Assembly (NCBI GenBank): GCA_035459025.1 | Contig: DATHYT010000090.1 | Span: forward strand, 23,020-87,019 | Reading direction: 5' to 3' | Source: JAABQT01 sp035459025 | Lineage (GTDB): Bacteria; Pseudomonadota; Gammaproteobacteria; Burkholderiales; SG8-39 | DNA: 64,000 bases | Shown: in pieces, positions 9,270-18,084 of the stretch | How positions within the stretch are numbered: the first letter of the stretch is position 1 | Layout: every line of letters starts with the position of its first letter | Translations under genes and position numbers: made by a program | Notes under the pieces: model-generated | Seen by the model: only the letters and a program-made list of their open reading frames with translations | Told to the model about the DNA's origin: nothing | Databases searched by the model: none

Positions 9270-9334
9270 CCGCGCGCGGAGCCGTCGGACGTGAAAAACC
9301 GCCTAAAAATCAGGGCGGTGGCGGTCGGCGGCGG

Positions 9335-9363
9335 TTGAATGTTTGCGCACCGGACGATAGCAT
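9335..9363 (+). promoter_or_regulatory. Sigma-70-like promoter candidate before the PilB/GspE-like gene
   Basis: TTGAAT at 9335-9340 and TAGCAT at 9358-9363 are separated by exactly 17 bases; each matches four of six consensus bases. They lie 30 bases upstream of the ATG at 9394, in the 124-base gap after the phosphodiesterase gene. A small inverted repeat (ACCGCC...GGCGGT) at about 9298-9319 lies just upstream. Confidence 0.35.
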
Positions 9364-9393
9364 AGCCGGCAAGCCCGAATCGAGAGGTCCACG

Positions 9394-11757
9394 ATGAGCG
9401 CCGTTCTCAGCCCACACGCTGCGCCGCAGACTGACGTCAGCGTCCGGCTCGCGTTCCAGAAGCAGCTGCAGGCGGTCACCAACAAGATCCACGCCACCAG
9501 CAACATCGACGAGATCATGCTCGAGGTGAGCGCGGACATCTGCGTGCTGTTTAACGCCGACCGCCTGACGATCTACTCGATCAGCGAGGACAAGCAGGCC
9601 ATCGTCTCCAAGGTGAAGACGGGCCTCAACTCGTTCAAGGACCTGAAGCTGCCGATCGCCGAGCACTCGATCGCGGGCTACGTCGCGCTCGCCAAGAAGA
9701 CGGTCAACCTGAAGGACGTCTACGACGACGCCGAGCTGAAGGCGCTCAACCCGAACCTGCGCTTCCTGCAGGAAGTCGACAAGCGCACCGGCTACCGCAC
9801 CAAGCAGATGCTGGTGGCGCCGATCGTGGACGGCCAGGAGCTGATCGGCGTCATCCAGATCATCAACAACAAGGCCGGCGTGCCGTTCGGCCCGCTGACC
9901 GAGGACGGCGTCGGCGAGCTGTCGCAGACGCTGGCGATCGCTTTCCGCCAGCGGCAGAAGCCGCAGCTCGTCAAGACCAAGTACGACTACCTGATCTCGG
10001 ACGCGGTGCTCTCGGCGGGCGAGTTCGAGCTCGCTTCGCGCCAGGCGCGCAAGAAGGCCGTCGACGTCGAGGCGGTGCTCGCCGAGGAATTCCAGGTCAA
10101 GATCCCGGCGATCGGCGCGGCGCTGTCGAAGTTCTTCGGCGTGCCCTACGAGCCCTACAAGCAGGACCGCGTGAAGCCGATGGAGCTGCTGAAGAACCTG
10201 AAGCGCGAGTACGTCGAGCAGAACCAGTGGCTGCCGATAGACGATACCAAGGAAGGCCTGGTGGTGGTGTGCCTGGACCCGGAGCGCATCCGCAGCTCGC
10301 GCATCGCCTCCAACGTGTTCCCGAAGGCGAAGATCGTCTACCGTGTCACGACGCAGAGGGAGTTCAAGGAAACCGTCAACCTGTTCTACGGCGCCGAGTC
10401 CGTGGACATGGGCGACATCGGCGACATGCTGTCGAGCCTCGACGACGAGGCCGACGGGGCGATGGAGGGGGTGACGGCGGACGAGGCCTCCGCCGCCGCC
10501 GACAACGAGCTGGTGAAGCTGGTCAACAAGATCATCGTCGATGCCTACAACCAGGGGGCGTCCGACATCCATATCGAGCCGTACCCCGGCAAGGTGAAGA
10601 CCGAGATCCGCTTCCGCCGCGACGGCGACCTGGGCCCTTACATCGAGGTGCCCGCGAGCTACCGGTCGGCGCTCGCCGCGCGCATCAAGATCATGTGCGA
10701 CCTGGATATTTCGGAGAAGCGCCGTCCGCAGGACGGCAAGATCAAGTTCAAGAAGTTCGGGCCGCTCGACATCGAGCTGCGCGTGGCGACGATTCCCACG
10801 GCCGGCGGCGTCGAGGACATCGTGATGCGGATTCTCGCCGCCGGCGAGCCGATGCCGCTGGACAAGATGGGCTTCACCAAGACGAACGAGGGCAAGCTGA
10901 AGGACACGGTGAGCAAGCCCTACGGCCTGTTCTTCGTCTGCGGCCCGACCGGCTCGGGCAAGACCACGACGCTGCACTCGGTGCTCAAGTTCCTCAACAC
11001 GCCGGAAACCAAGATCTGGACCGCGGAGGACCCGGTCGAGATCACGCAGAAGGGCTTGCGCCAGGTGCAGGTGAACAAGAAGGCGGGCCTGGACTTCGCC
11101 GCGGTGATGAAGTCGTTCCTGCGCGCCGATCCGGACATCATCATGGTCGGCGAGATGCGCGACAAGGAGACCACCTCGACCGGCATCGAAGCTTCGCTCA
11201 CCGGCCACCTCGTGTTCGCCACGCTGCACACCAACTCGGCGCCGGAATCCATCACGCGCTTGCTCGACATGGGCATGGACCCTTTCAACTTCTCGGACGC
11301 GCTGCTCGGCATCCTTGCGCAGCGCCTCGCCCGGCGCCTGTGCAGCTGCAAGCAGACCTATACGCCCGAGTCGGCCGAGCTGACCGCGTTCCTGCGCGAG
11401 TATTGCGACGAGCTGCAGAACACGGCGCGCTTCAAGGCCGACCCGAAGGGCGCGATGGAAGCCGTGTACAAGGACTGGGTGCGGCACTACGGCAACGACA
11501 AGGGTCAGCTCACGTTCTACAAGCCCGTGGGCTGCGACAAGTGCGGCGGCAGCGGCTTCAAAGGACGCTGCGGCCTGCACGAGCTGCTGATCGCCTCGGA
11601 CCGCCTGAAGAAGGCGATCCAGGAGCACGCGCGCGTGGCCGAGATGCTGGCGATCTGCCTGGAGGAGGGCATGCGCACGCTGAAGCAGGACGGGATGGAG
11701 AAGTGCCTGATGGGAGTCACGCACCTGAAGGAAGTGCGCTCGGTCTGCATCAAGTGA
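9394..11757 (+). CDS. GAF-domain PilB/GspE-family secretion ATPase
   Basis: 787 residues. A GAF domain (about 20-190) is followed by a T2SS-E/MshE N-terminal-type domain (about 200-335) and the AAA-type traffic ATPase core. The Walker A GPTGSGKTTT is near residue 517, the Asp box and Walker B (FLRADPDIIMVGEMRD) follow, and the zinc-binding tetracysteine is CSCK plus CDKCGGSGFKGRCG. Such ATPases drive type IV pilus or type II secretion filament assembly. A GAF sensor in front is unusual; standard PilB has none. GAGAGG precedes the ATG. A GAF-HD-GYP gene follows and a pilin gene lies 4 kb downstream, which suggests ligand- or cyclic-nucleotide-gated pilus or secretion output. Confidence 0.88.
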   Translation: MSAVLSPHAAPQTDVSVRLAFQKQLQAVTNKIHATSNIDEIMLEVSADICVLFNADRLTIYSISEDKQAIVSKVKTGLNSFKDLKLPIAEHSIAGYVALAKKTVNLKDVYDDAELKALNPNLRFLQEVDKRTGYRTKQMLVAPIVDGQELIGVIQIINNKAGVPFGPLTEDGVGELSQTLAIAFRQRQKPQLVKTKYDYLISDAVLSAGEFELASRQARKKAVDVEAVLAEEFQVKIPAIGAALSKFFGVPYEPYKQDRVKPMELLKNLKREYVEQNQWLPIDDTKEGLVVVCLDPERIRSSRIASNVFPKAKIVYRVTTQREFKETVNLFYGAESVDMGDIGDMLSSLDDEADGAMEGVTADEASAAADNELVKLVNKIIVDAYNQGASDIHIEPYPGKVKTEIRFRRDGDLGPYIEVPASYRSALAARIKIMCDLDISEKRRPQDGKIKFKKFGPLDIELRVATIPTAGGVEDIVMRILAAGEPMPLDKMGFTKTNEGKLKDTVSKPYGLFFVCGPTGSGKTTTLHSVLKFLNTPETKIWTAEDPVEITQKGLRQVQVNKKAGLDFAAVMKSFLRADPDIIMVGEMRDKETTSTGIEASLTGHLVFATLHTNSAPESITRLLDMGMDPFNFSDALLGILAQRLARRLCSCKQTYTPESAELTAFLREYCDELQNTARFKADPKGAMEAVYKDWVRHYGNDKGQLTFYKPVGCDKCGGSGFKGRCGLHELLIASDRLKKAIQEHARVAEMLAICLEEGMRTLKQDGMEKCLMGVTHLKEVRSVCIK

Positions 11758-11779
11758 GGCGGCGCCGCCTGGCGAGCGC

Positions 11780-13423
11780 ATGAGCCGCACCCTCGACAGC
11801 ACCCAGATACTGGGCTTCTCGGCCGCGGGGCGCACTGCGGCCGACGACCTGGTGCAGCGCCTCGAGCAGCTGCACGCTATCGGCGCTTCGCTGTCCGCGG
11901 AGCGTGACATCCACCGGCTGCTGGAGGCCATCCTTACCGCCTCCAAGTCGATCACGCGCGCCGATGGCGGCACGCTCTACCGCCTGACGGAAGAGGGCAC
12001 CCTGCGCTTCGAGATCGTGCGCACCTCGAGCCTCAAGCTCTACCTCGGCGGCACCACCGGCGAGCCGATTCCGTTCTATCCGATCCACCTCACGGGCAAG
12101 GACGGCAAGCCGAACCACAGCATGGTAGCCGCGTACGCCGCACTGACCGGCAAGACGGTGAACATCGCGGACGCCTATACCGCCGACGGCTTCGATTTCA
12201 CCGGCACGCGCAACTTCGACAAGAAGACCGGCTACCGCTCGAAGTCCTTCCTCACCGTGCCGATGATGAACCACGAGCGCGAGATCATCGGCGTGCTGCA
12301 GCTGATCAATGCCCAGGACCCGACGACGGGCGAGGTGGTGCCGTTCTCGCCCGCCGACCAGCGGCTGGCCGAATCGCTCGCCTCGCAGGCGGCGATCGCG
12401 CTCACCAACCGCATGCTGATCAACCAGCTCGAGCAGCTGTTCGAGTCGTTCATCGCGCTCATCAATACCGCGATCGACGAAAAGTCGCCCTACACCGGCG
12501 GCCACTGCCAGCGCGTGCCCGCGCTCACCATGATGCTGGCCGAGGCGGTGAGCGACACCACCGAGGGCCCGCTGCGCGATTTCCAAATGACCGAGAAGGA
12601 CCGCTACGAGCTCAAGATCGCGGGCCTGCTGCACGACTGCGGCAAGGTGACCACGCCGGTGCACGTGGTGGACAAGGCCACCAAGCTCGAGGGCATCTAC
12701 GACCGCGTGCACCTCATCGACACGCGCTTCGAGATCCTGAAGCGCGACGCCGAGATCGCGATGCTGAAGGACGGCACCCACGAGGGGCGCGCGCGCTACC
12801 GCGAGCGGCTGCGCCAGATCGAGGAGGACCGCATGTTCCTGCGCGCCGCCAACATCGGCGGCGAGCGCATGCGCGACGCGGACGTCGAGCGCATCCGGCG
12901 CATCGCCGAGTACCGCTGGACCGACGTCTCCGGCCACGAGGCCAAGTTCCTCAGCAACGACGAGCTGAAGAACCTCAGCATCCGCTCGGGCACGCTCACC
13001 GCCGAGGAGCGGCAGATCATCAACCACCACATCGTCGCCACCATCAAGATGCTGGAGGCGCTGCCCTGGCCGCGGCACCTGAAGAACGTGCCCGAGTACG
13101 CGGGCGGGCACCACGAGCGCATGGACGGCAAGGGCTATCCCAAGGGCCTGACGCGCGAGCAGATGTCGTGGCAGGCGCGCGTCATGGGCATCGCCGATAT
13201 TTTCGAGGCGCTGACCGCCAAGGACCGGCCCTACAAGAAGGGCAAGACGCTGTCGGAGTCTCTGGAGATCCTGGGGCGCATGAGCCTCAACGGGCACATC
13301 GATCCGGAGCTCTTCGATGTGTTCGTGCGCCGCAAGATCTACCTGCGCTACGCCGACATGTTTCTCGACAAGGAGCAGATCGACGACGTCGACCCGGCGC
13401 GGATCCCCGGCTATACGCCCTGA
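11780..13423 (+). CDS. GAF plus HD-GYP domain protein, predicted c-di-GMP phosphodiesterase
   Basis: 547 residues. A GAF domain (about 20-210) precedes an HD-GYP domain (about 215-530). The HD pair is in LLHDCGKVTTP (near residue 283) and the GYP block is HHERMDGKGYPKGL (near 444), with further histidines in GGHCQRVP and NHHIV. These are the metal and substrate motifs of c-di-GMP phosphodiesterases. The insertion between the HD and GYP motifs is longer than usual. Its GAF domain resembles the one in the upstream ATPase gene (both contain the FDKKTGYRSK or DKRTGYRTK type segment), so the two proteins may sense the same signal. Its 3' end overlaps the convergent glycosyltransferase gene by 13 bases. 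Confidence 0.9.
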   Translation: MSRTLDSTQILGFSAAGRTAADDLVQRLEQLHAIGASLSAERDIHRLLEAILTASKSITRADGGTLYRLTEEGTLRFEIVRTSSLKLYLGGTTGEPIPFYPIHLTGKDGKPNHSMVAAYAALTGKTVNIADAYTADGFDFTGTRNFDKKTGYRSKSFLTVPMMNHEREIIGVLQLINAQDPTTGEVVPFSPADQRLAESLASQAAIALTNRMLINQLEQLFESFIALINTAIDEKSPYTGGHCQRVPALTMMLAEAVSDTTEGPLRDFQMTEKDRYELKIAGLLHDCGKVTTPVHVVDKATKLEGIYDRVHLIDTRFEILKRDAEIAMLKDGTHEGRARYRERLRQIEEDRMFLRAANIGGERMRDADVERIRRIAEYRWTDVSGHEAKFLSNDELKNLSIRSGTLTAEERQIINHHIVATIKMLEALPWPRHLKNVPEYAGGHHERMDGKGYPKGLTREQMSWQARVMGIADIFEALTAKDRPYKKGKTLSESLEILGRMSLNGHIDPELFDVFVRRKIYLRYADMFLDKEQIDDVDPARIPGYTP

Positions 13424-15756
13424 GCGAGGAAGCCTTCGAGGGCCCGCACCGGCGCGGTGTCTTCGAATAGCGCTGGCCGGCCGGCCTCGATCTGCCGCGT
13501 GATGTCCTGTCGGTAGTCCGGGTCCTGCGCCAGCCTGACCGCCAGATCCACATATTGCGCCGCGTCGGCGGCCACCAGCGCCGGCAGGCCGATGCGCTTC
13601 AGGATCCCGCTCGCCAGCCGGCCGCGCAGAAAGCGCCCTTCGCGCGTCACGATCGGAAGGCCGCATTCGACAGCCTGCTGCGCGGTGTTGAAGCCCGAGA
13701 AGCCGAGCGTGTCGAGGAATACGTCCGCGCTGCGCAACAAGCCGAGAAACGCGGCGCGGCTCTGCCAGGGGAGAAATACGGCGCAGCGCTCGAAATCCAG
13801 GCCGCGACGGGCGAACCCGGCGGCGAGCCGCGCGCGCAGTGCCGCCGACAGGGCGCGCGTGCGGTACTCGAAGAACACCAGCCGGCAGCGGCCGCCGAGC
13901 CGGTGCGCGATCTCGGCCAGCACTCCGTCGTGCTCGGGTGCGTACTTGAACGGCGTGCCGGGGCACACGAGCAGCGGCACGCCCGGTTCCCGGCTCAAGC
14001 CCGGCGCGGCGGCCTCGACCGCGCCCGGCTGCACGCAGCAGCCGAGGTTGGGCAGCGCGATGAGCCGCTCGGTGTAATGCGCCTGAGCCTCCGGCGGCTC
14101 GAGGTCGGCCGCCGAGAGGTAGGCGTCGATCGTCGGCAGGCCGCTCGTTTCCGGGTGGCCCCAAGACACCGCCTGCAAGGGCGCAAGGCGCATGCTCGCC
14201 AGCTTCACGCTCATCGGATCCATGCCGATCTCAGGATAGATCAGCACGTCGGGCCGGGCCTCCCGGATCGCAGCGGCCCACTGGCGCAGTCCCGCGTGCC
14301 CGCGCTCGAACCGCGCGGCCCGCGCGAGGGCGTAGCGCGTCTCGGCGTCCTCGTAGGGGTCGAGGCAGAACGCCTGCAGCTCGAATCCGTCGCGATCCAG
14401 ATGCCGGAACCAGCCTTTGATGATGGCGTTCCACACCGAGTGGTCGCGGAAGAACTGCGACACGATGCCGACCCGGACAGGGCGCGCGGCGCGGCGCGGG
14501 CCGGGCGGCGGCGCCTGACGCGCCTGCCAAGACGCCATGAGCTGCGCGCACAGCCGCCCATAGCGGCGTAGCAGCTCCCGGTTGTCCGCCTCCTGATAGG
14601 CCAGCCAGAACGGCTGCGCCACGCCGACGGCCTTCCAGCCTTGGTCGACGCGCTCGCCCTCGAACCAGCGCTCCAGATGCTCGAGCTCCGCAGCAAAGCC
14701 GGCACGCAAAGCGGCAAGATCGTCCTGCGCCTCGCGCATCGCCGGGATATGGCACATGGCGCGCGCCCACCGCGCCTCCACTGCCTCGGGACTGAGCGCC
14801 AGCGCGGCGTCGTAGTGCTGCAGCGCTTCGCGCCACAGGCCCTGGTCCTTGAGCACGTTGCCGAGGTTGACTTCGGCGTCGGCGAGCGCGGGATCGAGCG
14901 CCAGCGCCCTGCGGTAGCAATCGGCCGCCACCTCCAGGCGCCCGGTGGCGGCGTAGAGGTTTCCCATCCCGAGCAGGGCGTCGGCGTACTGGGGGCGGAT
15001 CCGCAGGGCGCGCTCCAGGCACTGGCCGGCTTCGTCGCGCAGCCCGCGGTCGGCGAGCACATTGCCCAGGTTGCACCAGGCTTCGGCAAACTCGGGCCGG
15101 CGCTCGAGCGCGGCACGGTACGCGGCTTCCGCTTCCCTGGGCTGGTGCAACCGCACCCGCGCGTTGCCGAGCCAGTAGTGCGCGTCTGCATTTCCCGGCT
15201 CGGCGGCCACCGCCTGCTCCAGGGCGCCCGCGGCTTCTGCCCAGCGCTGCAGCCGGCACAACTGCATCCCGAGGTTGCGCAACGCAAGCGCGTAGCCAGG
15301 GCGCTGCGCGACGGCGGCCTGCAGCGACTGCAGCGCGCCGGCCGCATCGCCCCGCGCGTCAAGCAGGCTGGCCAGCACCACCATGGCCTCGGCAAAACCC
15401 GGCTTGGCGTCGAGCGCAGCGCGCAGCAACGCCTCGGCCCGCGCGGGCTCCCCCCGCAGCAGCAGCGCTTTGCCGAGGTTATAGCTCGCGTAGGGGTGGC
15501 GGGGATCCAGCGCAAGCGCTGCTTCATAGGCTGCCGCGGCAGCGTCCGCCTCGCCCAGATCCTCCAGCACGACACCCAGATTGACGTGTGCGGTGGGATA
15601 GTCCGGCGCGGCCGCCGTCGCAGCACGGAAATGCGTGGCAGCGGCTCGAAGATTCCCCTGCTTTTCGCTGCGCAGGCCCTTTTCGATCAGCGCGTCAGCC
15701 CGGGCCCGGGGGCTACGCGGGCGCGGGAAGATCCAGCTCGGTAGCGGCGGGGGCAC
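13411..15756 (-). CDS. TPR plus SPINDLY-type O-GlcNAc transferase-like protein (GT41)
   Basis: 781 residues from a GTG start. About eleven TPR units fill residues 20-400 (repeated A-x-x-NLGNVL and ALALDP patterns). A C-terminal GT41/SPINDLY region (about 425-781) contains VGIVSQFFRDHSVW, the GHPETSG segment, the CPGTPFKYAPEHD nucleotide-sugar region and DTLGFSGFNTAQQAVECGLPIV. Such enzymes glycosylate protein Ser/Thr residues in the cytoplasm. It is divergent from the pilin gene with 181 bases between, so pilin or another surface protein is a plausible target; that is inference. Its stop overlaps the end of the HD-GYP gene. Confidence 0.88.
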   Translation of the reverse strand: MPPPLPSWIFPRPRSPRARADALIEKGLRSEKQGNLRAAATHFRAATAAAPDYPTAHVNLGVVLEDLGEADAAAAAYEAALALDPRHPYASYNLGKALLLRGEPARAEALLRAALDAKPGFAEAMVVLASLLDARGDAAGALQSLQAAVAQRPGYALALRNLGMQLCRLQRWAEAAGALEQAVAAEPGNADAHYWLGNARVRLHQPREAEAAYRAALERRPEFAEAWCNLGNVLADRGLRDEAGQCLERALRIRPQYADALLGMGNLYAATGRLEVAADCYRRALALDPALADAEVNLGNVLKDQGLWREALQHYDAALALSPEAVEARWARAMCHIPAMREAQDDLAALRAGFAAELEHLERWFEGERVDQGWKAVGVAQPFWLAYQEADNRELLRRYGRLCAQLMASWQARQAPPPGPRRAARPVRVGIVSQFFRDHSVWNAIIKGWFRHLDRDGFELQAFCLDPYEDAETRYALARAARFERGHAGLRQWAAAIREARPDVLIYPEIGMDPMSVKLASMRLAPLQAVSWGHPETSGLPTIDAYLSAADLEPPEAQAHYTERLIALPNLGCCVQPGAVEAAAPGLSREPGVPLLVCPGTPFKYAPEHDGVLAEIAHRLGGRCRLVFFEYRTRALSAALRARLAAGFARRGLDFERCAVFLPWQSRAAFLGLLRSADVFLDTLGFSGFNTAQQAVECGLPIVTREGRFLRGRLASGILKRIGLPALVAADAAQYVDLAVRLAQDPDYRQDITRQIEAGRPALFEDTAPVRALEGFLAQGV

Positions 15757-15871
15757 GTGACGATTTTCACATAGCCCCGGCGTGGTCCAAGATCGGTCAG
15801 GGACTGCCCATTTCCGTCACCTTGAGGCCCGCTAAGCCCCCAATTTGGTGAGGTTTTTGGCAGCCACGGCC

Positions 15872-15887
15872 TGGCACGCGCCTTGCA
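15872..15887 (+). promoter_or_regulatory. Sigma-54 (RpoN) promoter of the pilin gene
   Basis: TGGCAC at 15872-15877 and TTGCA at 15883-15887 are separated by five bases. This is an exact match to the -24/-12 consensus. The predicted transcription start is near 15899, about 40 bases before the pilin ATG. Pilin genes of type IVa systems are classically driven by RpoN with the PilS/PilR two-component system; PilR is not encoded in this window. The activator sites should lie in 15757-15871, where I could not identify one with confidence. Confidence 0.88.
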
Positions 15888-15937
15888 GAGATAGGGGCCA
15901 GCGGCACCGCCGCGTCGTTACCTCAAAGGAGAGTCGA

Positions 15938-16405
15938 ATGAAACGCATGCAACAAGGCTTCACGCTGATCGAGTTGATGATCGTGGTCGCGATCATCGGC
16001 ATTCTGGCCGCGGTGGCGCTCCCCGCGTACCAGGACTACACCATCCGGGCGAAGATGTCCGAGGTGATTCTGGCGATGAGCGCCTGCCGTACGTCGATTA
16101 CCGAGGTGTACCAGTCGGGTGGCACGCCGCCCGCCGCCAACCAGTGGGGCTGCGAAGCGGTGGCCTCGAAGTACGTGGGTGGCCTGGCGACCGACGTGAA
16201 CGGCGTGATCACGGCGACGGTGCAGAACATCAGCCCGGACGTGAACGGCAGCCTCGTGACCCTCGCGCCGCTCATCACGGCGACGCAGGTCGCGGATACC
16301 ACCAACAACATGGGCCAGGGCCTGTTCGGCTGGCGCTGCGGTGGCACCGCGGACGGCACGAGCGTCCAGGCCAAGTACCTGCCGGGTTCTTGCCGCGGCA
16401 ACTAA
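15938..16405 (+). CDS. pilA: Type IV pilin major subunit (PilA-like)
   Basis: 155-residue prepilin. The short basic leader MKRMQQG is cut before Phe by PilD, leaving the FTLIELMIVVAIIGILAAVA helix with Glu5 of the mature chain. Four cysteines lie in the body, two near the C-terminus (GWRCGG and GSCRGN) able to form the D-loop disulfide. AAGGAG lies 7 bases before the ATG at 15938, which decides the start; the open frame upstream has no pilin features. It has its own RpoN promoter and a strong terminator, so it is probably monocistronic. The assembly ATPase candidate is the GAF-PilB-like protein at 9394-11757. Confidence 0.95.
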   Translation: MKRMQQGFTLIELMIVVAIIGILAAVALPAYQDYTIRAKMSEVILAMSACRTSITEVYQSGGTPPAANQWGCEAVASKYVGGLATDVNGVITATVQNISPDVNGSLVTLAPLITATQVADTTNNMGQGLFGWRCGGTADGTSVQAKYLPGSCRGN

Positions 16406-16425
16406 GCGGCAGCGGCAGCACGAAG

Positions 16426-16451
16426 AAGGCGCCCTGCGGGGCGCCTTTTTT
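16426..16451 (+). terminator. Rho-independent terminator of pilA
   Basis: GGCGCCC at 16428-16434, a short loop, GGGCGCC at 16439-16445, then six T residues. It ends the pilin transcript 21 bases after the stop. The stem has A residues on the other side, so it may also stop transcription from the convergent operon on the minus strand, whose last stop codon lies inside the T run. Confidence 0.85.
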
Positions 16452-18084
16452 ATTTCCTGCGCCCGCTGCCAGTGCTCTCGAGCCGCTGCAGCTCGATCTG
16501 CCCCGCCCTGTAGCCGAATTCGCCGGCGCGCCGGTAGGCGGCTTTCGCTTCGTCCAGGCGTTCCAGGCCTTCCAACGCGAGCCCCAGCCGGTGGTGGATG
16601 ACGCCGTCCTCGGGCTTTAGATCGAGCGCGCGCTGCAAATGCTGCCGCGCCAGCTCGTATTGCTCGAGGTGCAAGTGGATGGCGCCGCGCGCGTAGACGC
16701 ACTGCACGGTCTTTGGATAAAGCTGCGCGCAGCGTTCGGTGATCGCAATGGCCTTGTCCGGCTGGCCGGCGTACAGGTACTCGCGGCCCAGGCCGTAGAG
16801 CGTGCGCGAGCCCCAGGGCACGGGCGACTCGGGAAGCTTCGCCGCCGCGTCCTCCCACAGCAACAAGGGGTTCGAGAAGGTGACCAGCCGATCGTGCGCG
16901 CCCCAGGCGAGCGCGAGGCTGGCGGCGAGGCCGGCTGCGAGCGCCCCCTTGCGCGGCAGGCGCGATAGCCCGGCTACCACCATGCAGATCACCCCCGGCC
17001 CCCACAGGTAGCTGCGGTACAAAACGAGCGGTTCCTGATAGCGCACGGCGGTGAACTCGACGAAGAACAGCAGCCACGCGTAGAGCGCGCCGAAACCCAC
17101 GAGGCCCAGGGCGCCGCGGCGCAGGAGCAGCGCCGCACCGAGGGCCCCGAACGCGATGAATCCCGCGACCTTCGCCACGATCCAGGCGACGCTCCAGCCG
17201 GCGGCGAAGTCCACGCGCAGGTCGATGGACATCAACCCCGGATCCGGCCACAGCCACAGGCCGAGGTACTTGAAGAACAGCCCGGCCTGCGTCACCGCGC
17301 TGAGCGCGAGCGAGTGCTGCAGGATGTCTTCGCCGCCGGCCGCGCTCACCTGCGCCGCGATGGCTGCGGCGCCTTCCTCGTAGACGCCCCCGATCACGCC
17401 CGTGCTCAGCAGGGTGACGAAGATGGCCGCCGGCGCGCAGGCGGCAAGATAGATCACGGCATGCCGCAGCGCGAAGCGCCGCTCGGCCTGCGCCAGCACG
17501 AGCACCGGGACCACCGCAGCCGGTATCAGGACGGCGTGCTCCTTGGAAAGCACCGCCAGCGAATAGAGCAACGCGGCGGAAATCGCGTCGGCATGGCTGC
17601 CGCGGCGCAGCCCGCGCAGGAAGAGCACCGCCGAGGCGAGCCCGAACAGCGTCGCCATGACGATGCTGCGCTGGACCAGGTAAGCGGCGCCATAGACCGC
17701 CGCCGGGTGCAAGGCGAACGCGGCCGCACCGATCCCCGCGCGCAGCGCGGCATCGGCGTCATTGGTCGGACGCACCGTCGCGCGCTGCAGGTCGAGCAGG
17801 AGCCTGTACAGGACGAGGGCGCAGCCGATGTGCAGGATCAGGCTGACCACGCGCTGGGCGACGATGCCGCCCTCGAGCGCGTGCGTCATCGTGAGGGAAA
17901 AATACGGCGGCAACCTCAGGTCGAAGCCGAGCGGGTGCGTGGCGTAATAGGAGAATCGCCAGCCGGTGAAGAAGATCTTGTCGTCGAACACCAGCGGATT
18001 GCCGAGGAACGGCACGTACAGGGCGGCGGCCAGCGCGGCCACGGCGAGCGCGCATCCAGCGTGCCGGAGGCGCCCGCGGCTCAT
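16450..18084 (-). CDS. TMTC-like membrane protein: GT-C-type glycosyltransferase fold with C-terminal TPR
   Basis: 544 residues. About ten hydrophobic segments are followed by a soluble TPR region (about 425-535). The first loop holds an Asp pair (Asp34-Asp35 in PLVFDDKIFF), as in GT-C enzymes and eukaryotic TMTC O-mannosyltransferases. Other TMTC-like landmarks are the FALHPAAVYGAAYLVQRS and SKEHAVLIPA segments. It may move a sugar from a lipid carrier to an exported protein. The ATG overlaps the stop of the MacB permease gene (ATGA), so it is the last gene of the moaC-mac operon. It ends at the pilA terminator, so pilin is a candidate substrate. Activity is inferred, not shown. Confidence 0.7.
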   Translation of the reverse strand: MSRGRLRHAGCALAVAALAAALYVPFLGNPLVFDDKIFFTGWRFSYYATHPLGFDLRLPPYFSLTMTHALEGGIVAQRVVSLILHIGCALVLYRLLLDLQRATVRPTNDADAALRAGIGAAAFALHPAAVYGAAYLVQRSIVMATLFGLASAVLFLRGLRRGSHADAISAALLYSLAVLSKEHAVLIPAAVVPVLVLAQAERRFALRHAVIYLAACAPAAIFVTLLSTGVIGGVYEEGAAAIAAQVSAAGGEDILQHSLALSAVTQAGLFFKYLGLWLWPDPGLMSIDLRVDFAAGWSVAWIVAKVAGFIAFGALGAALLLRRGALGLVGFGALYAWLLFFVEFTAVRYQEPLVLYRSYLWGPGVICMVVAGLSRLPRKGALAAGLAASLALAWGAHDRLVTFSNPLLLWEDAAAKLPESPVPWGSRTLYGLGREYLYAGQPDKAIAITERCAQLYPKTVQCVYARGAIHLHLEQYELARQHLQRALDLKPEDGVIHHRLGLALEGLERLDEAKAAYRRAGEFGYRAGQIELQRLESTGSGRRK

